Below, piece by piece: positions 59,541 to 64,000 of a stretch of 64,000 bases of DNA (positions are counted from its first letter, which is position 1; each line of letters begins with the position of its first letter). The stretch is from Marinobacterium sedimentorum (GTDB lineage: Bacteria; Pseudomonadota; Gammaproteobacteria; Pseudomonadales; Balneatricaceae). The stretch is from positions 1 through 64,000 of the forward strand of contig NZ_JALDYX010000023.1 in assembly GCF_024267675.1 (NCBI RefSeq). Direction: 5' to 3'. The notes beneath the pieces are model-generated. The model had not been told where the DNA came from, did not search any database, and worked only from the letters and a program-made list of their open reading frames with translations. A program made the translations under genes and the position numbers.

Positions 59541-60641
59541 ATGCACAGAGCGCTGCGAAACTGCGCACTGCTGCTGTGCCTGAGCGCACTGCTGACCGCC
59601 TGCGAGCGATCCAGCCCCGAAGCCATGCTCGACAACTACAGTGAACGGGTCGCCCGGGTGCTGGAAGAGTCCATCGACAACCGCCTCGACTCAGCCCCCG
59701 CTATTACACTGCTGCCGCCACGCCGCCAGCGACTTTTACCACTGACGGATCTGCGCCAGGGGCTGATCGAAGTATTGGCGCTGCGCCACTGCAACCTGCT
59801 GGGGCTGATCGCCCAGCGCAACAGCTCGCTCGGCAAGGTCATGCTGCCCTCCAAACAACTCGTATACGAAATGCGCCTGCTGAGCCAGGTGCGAGACTGC
59901 CGGGCGCAGCTGGCACAAAGCGTCAATGCCCACACTGACAAGGCTACTGATGCCCAGCTCATACAGCAGCTCGACAGCATCTACAGCCTGAAAGCGCGGG
60001 AGCTGCCCGCGGTACTCTGGAATGCGATCTACGCCTCCCGCGAAATGGAAAGCAACTTTTCCATTGGCGACCCACCACTGCCGCTCAGCCTGAATGAGAA
60101 CCAAAGCGATGGCAGCGAGGCCGCACTGCTGAGCCTGCAGACACTGGCAGAGCTGCAAACACTGATCGCTACTCCCAACTGGCAGCTACCCACCGGGCTG
60201 GACCAGCTTGAGCAGCACTACCAGACACTTGAAGCCAACCGTTTTGGCAGCCAGTGGCTCAAATCCGTCTGGCTGCTCAGCCAGACCCTGGAACTCACGG
60301 CACAGGCGCTCGATCGCCGTGAGCAGCGTCGCCCCATCTGCCCACAACAGAGACCCACCCCCAGAGCACGCATACTGCTGAACGTATTCAACAAATATTA
60401 TGCCGGCGAAGTACAGCCCTATATGGCACGGGTTGATCGTAGCGGCCAGCGCTGGAAGACACTGCATCAGCAACTGCTCAGCAGTCTGCCCGCCACGGCG
60501 GCGATGCGTGACTACCAGTGGCGCACCTTTGCCGATACCAACCCCGACAGCCTGTGGCAAACCTACGTCCGGGCGCGTGATCACCATATCCGCAGCTGGC
60601 AGACCACACTGCGGCACTGCAACCTGATGCCCAGCCGCTAA
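59541..60641 (+). CDS. DUF3080 family lipoprotein
   Basis: 366 aa. The lipobox LLTAC (cleavage before Cys near residue 22) follows a hydrophobic signal. The mature protein is mostly helical and matches DUF3080 (SVERVARVLE-like start, LLPPRRQRLLPLTDLRQGLIEVLALRHCNLLGLIAQRNSSLGKVM). Function unknown. It starts 5 bp after norM and is probably cotranscribed with it. ATG 59541 was chosen over the frame from 59493. Confidence 0.85.
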   Translation: MHRALRNCALLLCLSALLTACERSSPEAMLDNYSERVARVLEESIDNRLDSAPAITLLPPRRQRLLPLTDLRQGLIEVLALRHCNLLGLIAQRNSSLGKVMLPSKQLVYEMRLLSQVRDCRAQLAQSVNAHTDKATDAQLIQQLDSIYSLKARELPAVLWNAIYASREMESNFSIGDPPLPLSLNENQSDGSEAALLSLQTLAELQTLIATPNWQLPTGLDQLEQHYQTLEANRFGSQWLKSVWLLSQTLELTAQALDRREQRRPICPQQRPTPRARILLNVFNKYYAGEVQPYMARVDRSGQRWKTLHQQLLSSLPATAAMRDYQWRTFADTNPDSLWQTYVRARDHHIRSWQTTLRHCNLMPSR

Positions 60642-60708
60642 TTCCCGCGGCTTATGCCTGCCGCCACCCGCACTGGTGACTGGAGAGTGCCGACGCATCG
60701 ATCAATCA

Positions 60709-60735
60709 TTCAGTAAAACTGAACTCTATACTGAA
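60709..60735 (+). promoter_or_regulatory. Operator-like ACTGAA repeats upstream of azoR
   Basis: A perfect dyad TTCAGT-AAA-ACTGAA (60709-60723) and a third ACTGAA (60730-60735) that overlaps a likely -10 (TATACT, 60727-60732). A repressor binding here would block transcription of azoR. Confidence 0.5.
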
Positions 60736-60805
60736 GTTATTCCGCTATTTAATCCCGGGCAGACATAGATAATGACTCCATCAACCTACTGTTGCGGAGA
60801 CAGAC

Positions 60806-61396
60806 ATGACCAAAGTACTCGTAGTTCAATCCAGCGCCCTGAATGAAACCTCCAACACCCGACTGCTCACCGGCAAGCTGCTGACCCGCCTGGGCCGTGA
60901 TGCAGAGGTTGCCGTTACCACCCGCGACCTGGCGCACCACCCGCTGCCCCACATCACTGACCAGACTCTGGGCGCCTTTTTTACCCCGGCCGATCAGCGT
61001 AGTGCCGAGCAGAATGAGATCATCGCGCTGTCCGATACCCTGGTGGCGGAACTCATGAATACCGATATCATCATCATCGCCGCCCCCATGTACAACTTCG
61101 GCGTACCCTCAACCCTGAAGGCCTACTTCGACCACATCGCCCGCGCCGGTGTCACCTTCAAATACACCGAAACCGGCCCCGTGGGCCTGGTGCAGGGCAA
61201 ACAGGCCTACATCGTGACCGCCACCGGTGGCATTCACGCCGGCACGCCGCGTGACTTCGTTGCCCCCTACGTGACCACCTTCCTGGGCTTTCTGGGCATC
61301 AACGCGGTCGAAACCTTCGCTGCTGAAGGCATGAGCATGGCCGATATGAAGGAAGCATCGCTAAACCAGGCCATCAGCGCCATCGAACAGCTTTAA
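60806..61396 (+). CDS. azoR: FMN-dependent NADH-azoreductase
   Basis: 196 aa flavodoxin-fold quinone/azo reductase. KVLVVQSSALNETSNTRLL and the FMN-binding PMYNFGVPSTLKAYFDHIARAGVTFKYTETGPVG and TATGGIH stretches identify AzoR. It protects against quinones by two-electron reduction. It carries its own operator-like region and terminator, so it is probably monocistronic. Confidence 0.93.
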   Translation: MTKVLVVQSSALNETSNTRLLTGKLLTRLGRDAEVAVTTRDLAHHPLPHITDQTLGAFFTPADQRSAEQNEIIALSDTLVAELMNTDIIIIAAPMYNFGVPSTLKAYFDHIARAGVTFKYTETGPVGLVQGKQAYIVTATGGIHAGTPRDFVAPYVTTFLGFLGINAVETFAAEGMSMADMKEASLNQAISAIEQL

Positions 61397-61424
61397 CAGC
61401 CCCCAACGCCGCAACGCCTTAACG

Positions 61425-61463
61425 ACAAGGGGCCTGTGCCGCTAAACCGGCCAGGCCCCTTGT
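61425..61463 (+). terminator. Hairpin after azoR
   Basis: ACAAGGGGCCTG (61425-61436) and CAGGCCCCTTGT (61452-61463) form a perfect 12-bp stem with a 15-nt loop. A short T run (TTTTT) follows only 11 nt later, so termination is likely but not ideal. Confidence 0.6.
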
Positions 61464-61502
61464 AGCACGCAGCTTTTTACACTCAGTCACAGAGGTCAAC
61501 CC

Positions 61503-62486
61503 ATGGGATTACTGGTAAACGGACAATGGCACGACCAGGGTTACGACACCAAGAGCCAAAAGGGTGCCTTCGTGCGGGATCAATCCCGTTTTCGAAACTG
61601 GATAGGTGAAGACAATTTCAAGGCCGAGGCCGGGCGCTACCACCTGTACGTTTCCCTGGCCTGCCCCTGGGCCCATCGCACCCTGATCGCGCGCAGCATC
61701 AAGGGACTGCAGAAGATTATCAGCGTCAGCAGCGTACACCCGCTGATGGCCGCCAATGGCTGGGAATACAAGACCGACCCCGCCTTCAGTCACGCCGACT
61801 ACCCCAGCGGTGACCCGCTCTATAACAGCCGCTATCACCATGAACTCTATACCCGCGCCCAACACGATTACAGTGGCCGCGTCACAGTACCGCTACTCTG
61901 GGACAAACAGCAGCACACCATTGTCAGCAATGAATCGGCCGATATTCTGCGCATGTTCAACAGCGCCTTTTCCCATCTCATAGACCAGGGCCCGGATCTG
62001 TATCCTGCACCGCTGCGCCATGAAATCGACGAGATTAACCAGTTCGTATACGAGAACATCAACAACGGCGTCTACCGCTGCGGCTTTGCGACCTCCCAGA
62101 GCGCCTATAACGACGCCTTCGACAGCCTGTTCGCCGCGCTGGATACCATTGATCAGCGCCTGGGCCGACAGCGCTACCTGCTGGGCAGCCGCATTACTGA
62201 AGCTGACTGGCGCCTGTTTACCACCCTGGTACGCTTTGATGCGGTCTATTTTGGCCACTTCAAAGCCAACCTGCGCAGCATCAGCAGGTACCCCAACCTG
62301 TCGGGCTACCTGCGCGAGCTGTATCAGTGGCCAGGCATCAGCGCCACTGTCGACATGGGCCAGATCAAGTACCATTACTACCGCAGCCACAGCACCATCA
62401 ATCCCACCGGCATAGTGCCACGCGGGCCTGCGCTTGAGTTGACGCAACCCCACGACCGCGCACGCCTCCCCGCCACAACGGCATAA
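61503..62486 (+). CDS. yqjG: Glutathionyl-hydroquinone reductase
   Basis: 327 aa Xi-class glutathione S-transferase (YqjG/ECM4/PcpF type). The catalytic Cys54 is in the CPWAHR motif (YVSLACPWAHRTLIARSIKGL). SNESADILRMFNSAF and the C-terminal helical domain with TEADWRLFTTLVRFDAVYFGHFK are diagnostic. It removes glutathione from glutathionyl-hydroquinones. The position beside azoR suggests a shared quinone-detoxification theme. Confidence 0.93.
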   Translation: MGLLVNGQWHDQGYDTKSQKGAFVRDQSRFRNWIGEDNFKAEAGRYHLYVSLACPWAHRTLIARSIKGLQKIISVSSVHPLMAANGWEYKTDPAFSHADYPSGDPLYNSRYHHELYTRAQHDYSGRVTVPLLWDKQQHTIVSNESADILRMFNSAFSHLIDQGPDLYPAPLRHEIDEINQFVYENINNGVYRCGFATSQSAYNDAFDSLFAALDTIDQRLGRQRYLLGSRITEADWRLFTTLVRFDAVYFGHFKANLRSISRYPNLSGYLRELYQWPGISATVDMGQIKYHYYRSHSTINPTGIVPRGPALELTQPHDRARLPATTA

Positions 62487-62526
62487 AGCCTGCGCTGAGC
62501 ACTTGAGCGAAACTGCGGGATGATCC

Positions 62527-63270
62527 ATGATGGCATCCCCGGGGAACAGGACGTACCAGGTGCTAACGCAGCGACACTCCCAGCAGGATCTACTGATACA
62601 CAGGACTGTATTTCGCACGCTGCTGCCCTTTCTGCTGGTTCTGGCCATCGCTGCCAGCCTTGTCCTTGTGGCCGACGACGACAATGGCATTCGCCTCAGT
62701 CAGGCCAGGATCAATCAGCTCGGCCAGACCTACGGTGAACCCGCCCGACGCCGCCTTGCCGCCTGGCAACGCCTGCTCACAGATCTGGCCGACGCCGACG
62801 AAACCACCAAACTGCGCGAAGTGAACCGCTTCTTCAACCAGGTGCGCTTTCTCGACGACATAGTCCACTGGAAAAAAGCCGACTACTGGGCCACTCCGGT
62901 GGAGTTTCTGGTCAGTAACGGCGGCGACTGCGAAGACTTCTCCATCGCCAAGTACTACACCCTGCGTGAACTCGGCGTGCCGATCGAAAAGATGAGCATC
63001 GCCTACGTCAAGGCACTGGAACTGAACCAGGCCCACATGGTGCTAACCTACTACCCGCAGCCCAGCGACATCCCCCTGGTACTGGACAACCTGATTCCCG
63101 ACATAAAACCCGCCAATCAGCGCCCGGACCTGCTGCACGTATACAGTTTCAATGGTGACAACCTCTGGCTGACCAAGAAAGGCCGTCGGGCGGATCTGGT
63201 GGGCGCCTCGGATCGGCTCAAGCCCTGGGTTCAGCTGCAGTCGAGGATCAATGAACAACATGACAAGTAG
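62527..63270 (+). CDS. lapG: Periplasmic cysteine protease LapG
   Basis: 247 aa bacterial transglutaminase-like cysteine protease. A hydrophobic N-terminal segment (about 31-49) serves as signal or anchor. The triad is Cys135 in NGGDCEDF, His170 in NQAHMVL and Asp187 in LVLDNL. LapG cleaves large LapA-type adhesins at an N-terminal site and releases the cells from biofilm; it is held inactive by LapD when c-di-GMP is high. It lies 15 bp upstream of lapD. Confidence 0.94.
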   Translation: MMASPGNRTYQVLTQRHSQQDLLIHRTVFRTLLPFLLVLAIAASLVLVADDDNGIRLSQARINQLGQTYGEPARRRLAAWQRLLTDLADADETTKLREVNRFFNQVRFLDDIVHWKKADYWATPVEFLVSNGGDCEDFSIAKYYTLRELGVPIEKMSIAYVKALELNQAHMVLTYYPQPSDIPLVLDNLIPDIKPANQRPDLLHVYSFNGDNLWLTKKGRRADLVGASDRLKPWVQLQSRINEQHDK

Positions 63271-63285
63271 ACACAGGAAGATAGC

Positions 63286-64000
63286 ATGTCACTCGTAAAC
63301 CAGTTGATAGCCGCCATCCTGGTGGCAATGATGGGACTTGCCGGCGGCACGATCTATATTGCCTCGGACAGCTCCAAGCGAATGCTGACGAACCAGCTGG
63401 AATCCCACGCTCTGGATACCGCGACCCATCTGGGACTTTACCTGGCGCCTTATATTGCCAGCCGGGATGCAGCCACGGTGGAAACCACCATCAATGCCAT
63501 CTTCGACAGCGGCTTTTATCAGCGCATCGATGTGGTCACCGCCGATGGCGACATGCTGTTCAGCAAATCAACCGCGCCTGTGATTGGCAACACCGTGCCG
63601 CAGTGGTTCGTTGACCTGGTCACCCTCACGCCACCGGCCATGACCCGCGAAGTCACCTACAACTGGGCCAAGACCGGCACCATATTTGTGCAGGGCCACC
63701 CTGGCTACGCCTACCAGGCATACTGGCGCGTGGCCAAAGAGACTCTGGTCTGGTTCCTGTTCCTCGCCCTGGTATCGACATTGGCCATAGGCCTGGTGTT
63801 GCGGATGATTCTGCGCCCTCTCAAAGGCGTGGAGGACCAGGCCATTGCCCTGACACGCAAGCAGTACATTGAGCAACCGCGCATTCCCAAAACGCGGGAA
63901 CTGCGCCGCGTCGTCGAAGCCATGAACCAGATGGTACGTCAGGTTCACCAGATGTTCGAAGAGCAGAGTCAGAATATCGAGGAACTGCGCCGCCAGGCGT
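63286..64000 (+). CDS. lapD: c-di-GMP receptor LapD, 5' part
   Basis: The first 238 residues are in the window; the frame stays open to the end. Order: transmembrane helix (about 4-26), periplasmic LapD/MoxY-type sensor domain (about 27-145), second transmembrane helix (about 150-172), HAMP linker (about 173-225) and the start of a coiled coil (FEEQSQNIEELRRQA). Degenerate GGDEF and EAL domains are expected beyond the window. The AGGAAG ribosome site precedes ATG 63286. LapD sequesters LapG when c-di-GMP is bound. Confidence 0.9.
   Translation, partial: MSLVNQLIAAILVAMMGLAGGTIYIASDSSKRMLTNQLESHALDTATHLGLYLAPYIASRDAATVETTINAIFDSGFYQRIDVVTADGDMLFSKSTAPVIGNTVPQWFVDLVTLTPPAMTREVTYNWAKTGTIFVQGHPGYAYQAYWRVAKETLVWFLFLALVSTLAIGLVLRMILRPLKGVEDQAIALTRKQYIEQPRIPKTRELRRVVEAMNQMVRQVHQMFEEQSQNIEELRRQA

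Overview
The window is chromosomal DNA of a GC-rich gammaproteobacterium. Gene order closely matches the Pseudomonas core in two blocks: metZ-purF-cvpA-SPOR-folC-accD ... trpF-truA-fimV-asd-asd-leuBDC-lysR, and lexA-sulA ... topA. The polyhydroxyalkanoate genes and the contiguous trpFBA fit a marine Oceanospirillales/Alteromonadales-type relative such as Marinobacterium or Marinobacter; this genus-level guess is inference. Coding density is very high. I see no rRNA or tRNA gene, insertion sequence, prophage or CRISPR array.

Layout. 0.1-2.8 kb: divergent AmmeMemoRadiSam set (amrB-amrA and amrS), an incompletely understood three-protein system. 2.8-4.4 kb: dusC and thpR (RNA modification and processing). 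4.4-22.9 kb: a long minus-strand run for biosynthesis and cell envelope: metZ, purF, cvpA, a SPOR protein, folC, accD, trpA, trpB, trpF, truA, fimV, two different aspartate-semialdehyde dehydrogenases, leuB, leuD and leuC, with a divergent LysR regulator and dyad operators in between. 24.0-27.0 kb: class III PHA synthase (phaE-phaC) convergent with the regulator phaR and a DUF6489-type small protein. 27.1-32.7 kb: an MFS transporter, speE, aroC, prmB, smrB and folE. 32.8-39.3 kb: patatin phospholipase, DUF4892 protein, alpha/beta hydrolase, PglL/Wzy-like ligase, sixA and gpsA.

39.4-50.5 kb: rhlB, then an SOS module in which dinG diverges from lexA-sulA. Three LexA-box-like sites lie in the 132-bp dinG/lexA gap. 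Next come small conserved proteins, topA, two membrane-anchored hypotheticals around a DUF1653 gene, and a universal stress protein. 50.5-57.9 kb: uup, slt, tatD, a glutaredoxin-like gene and a second, class I-type phaC. This phaC has a strong dyad overlapping its promoter. 58.1-64.0 kb: norM-type MATE pump, DUF3080 lipoprotein, azoR, glutathionyl-hydroquinone reductase, and lapG followed by the 5' part of lapD, which runs off the window.

How it fits together. Most of the window is housekeeping metabolism. The accessory themes are carbon storage (two unrelated PHA synthase classes about 30 kb apart plus PhaR), LexA-controlled DNA damage response, c-di-GMP-controlled adhesin release (LapG/LapD), and detoxification (MATE, AzoR, hydroquinone reductase). 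I found no clearly unprecedented multi-gene system. The best candidates for new biology are the Amr trio, the PhaR/DUF6489 pair with TGC-rich dyads at PHA promoters, and the two uncharacterised membrane-anchored proteins beside topA.
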